This document shows positions 62,947 through 64,000 of a stretch of 64,000 nucleotides of DNA, one piece after another; within the stretch, counting starts at the first letter, position 1, and each line of letters begins with the position of its first letter. The notes under the pieces are model-generated. The model was not told the origin of the DNA and searched no databases. It saw nothing but the letters and a program-made list of their open reading frames with translations. The stretch comes from Spinacia oleracea. Taxonomy: Eukaryota; Streptophyta; Magnoliopsida; Caryophyllales; Amaranthaceae. The DNA lies in the NCBI RefSeq assembly GCF_020520425.1, contig NC_079491.1, forward strand, positions 44,258,027 to 44,322,026, written 5' to 3'. Position numbers and translations under genes: made by a program.

Positions 62947-63603
62947 TGAAGGAATTATGTCCAAGACATTTCTGACAAAACTAAATATAAATAGGAAATA
63001 TTATGGAAAAAAATATTATGTTAAATTCGTAATTCATAATTACTTGCTAGAGAATAATTATGATAGTAGGTTACAATTGGATTGGGCCTACAACTCATTT
63101 AGCTTAATTCCTACGAGGTCACATATATAAGCAATAATTGGAATGGGCCCAAAAGGCCCTATGGCAACCGGCCTATTAAGAGAAAGCAGGTTGGGCTTAG
63201 TTTTCCACTTTTCCTGGTACCCTAAAACTCTCACATTATAAGAGTTATAATGACAGGGATTTAGCATATACGCTCATTCGATATTTGACACAAAAGGAAA
63301 AACACAAAACCCTAACCACTCTCTGAAAAGCCGTTTTTCCCAAACAAAGCAAGAGATTGATTGTGATCGTTCTCTTCCGTACTAGCATACGCGGGATTCA
63401 ATTGGTGCTTGTGGACTAAGTAGAGGAGCAATGAGTGGGGCTCTCATATCTTCGAAACTTGCATACAAACGGGAGAACACGCTACAAAGGTGATTATTTT
63501 TTCATCATAACCTGATTCCTATTATTGTTATGCATGTGATCCTGTTATAGTGTTAGGAAATTATCTTCTGAAATTCCGCTTTATGCATCTATATTATCCT
63601 ACA
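62947..63603 (+). mobile_element. Solo LTR, Ty1-copia type
   Basis: 657 bp from TGAAGGAATTATGTCC to ATTATCCTACA (TG...CA), flanked by a perfect 5-bp duplication tgtaa (62942-62946, 63604-63608). The interior has a typical LTR transcript start region (ACAAAACCCTAACC at about 63305) and GTGCTTGTGGACTAAGTAGA near 63401. No primer site or internal region follows. A short ATG-started frame at about 63431 (MSGALISSK) followed by a GT belongs to the LTR. Confidence 0.8.
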
Positions 63604-63608
63604 TGTAA

Positions 63609-64000
63609 GCCATGTGATATTGCAGCCAACTACCGGCCATTATTATCTATTTACTCTTTATCTTTTTATTTACCTTTCTTGACCACCACTTTCCACATAA
63701 TTTAATGATTTATAAAAAGTAATTATATTTTGATTACTAGTATTCCATATATGAAGTACTTTATTGGCCTCAGTATGATATAAATTCCAAAATATGAGTT
63801 TAACGGTTGAAAAAATGACTTTTGTGAACTTTTTTTAAAATTCACACCGCGAAATCTGCGATCCGTTATATTAGACTATTACAAGTGGTTTCCGCGACAG
63901 CGCGACCGTTACAGCGAACGCGGCCGCAACTGCGTTTTTTTCCAAGGAACACGGTGGGACTTACCACCGGAAAAAATGTCAGCGCGTGACAAGCTCCCCC
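63609..64000. other. Unassigned DNA at window edge
   Basis: AT-rich at first, then a GC-richer stretch at about 63885-63990 with GCGACAGCGCGACC and GCGGCCGC words. Nothing was recognised; it may be the edge of another repeat. Confidence 0.4.

Noticed and set aside
63431..63492. First exon of a plus-strand gene (MSGALISSK...)
   Set aside because: It lies inside a solo LTR with TG...CA ends and perfect TSD.

Overview
This window is nuclear DNA from a flowering plant, most likely a eudicot. The evidence is very AT-rich intergenic DNA, plant-type LTR retrotransposons, Stowaway, Mutator-like and hAT-like elements, L1-like LINE fragments, and one spliced host gene of the thioredoxin/DUF179 type. 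The repeat style resembles Amaranthaceae (spinach/beet relatives), but that is an impression and not a demonstrated match. There is no bacterial, viral or CRISPR content. Most short open frames are chance frames inside repeats.

Layout. 1-6.2 kb holds a 5'-truncated LINE with target-site duplication (TSD), a (TA)38 run, a probable Helitron 3' end, a solo Ty3-gypsy-type LTR and a decayed Ty1-copia remnant. 6.2-46.2 kb is a very large inverted-repeat structure. Its two ends carry matching termini, GC-rich CCGGC minisatellites and about 1.3-2.3 kb AT arms in opposite orientation. Its core is a satellite array with about 250-bp and about 365-bp units. Nested in it are a GATC-rich foldback element, a Mutator-type MITE, a 10.8-kb non-coding LTR retrotransposon and a 9.9-kb Ty3-gypsy element. 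Both retrotransposons interrupt the satellite cleanly and have perfect 5-bp TSDs. The first carries an antisense fragment of a YTH-domain (ECT-type) gene. The second has an open gag, a ruined pol and nearly identical LTRs.

46.2-52.1 kb contains a minus-strand copia-type LTR with leader, a LINE RNase H-like remnant, a 1-kb Mutator-type element and a plastid-like tRNA-Gly pseudogene. 52.4-57.4 kb is the 3' part of the only convincing host gene (minus strand, four exons seen, thioredoxin plus DUF179/AlgH-like domains). Its 5' exons were not found. 57.4-64 kb is gene-poor DNA with a Stowaway MITE, a hAT-type element with 8-bp TSD, another TIR-type element and a solo copia-type LTR.

Nesting gives a relative history: arms and satellite first, then the non-coding retrotransposon (LTRs about 1% diverged), and last the gypsy element (LTR difference seen only in a poly-A run). 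Removing the two retrotransposons leaves a structure of about 19 kb. Coordinates of LTRs, TSDs and exon borders were read directly. Family assignments of decayed pieces are inferred.
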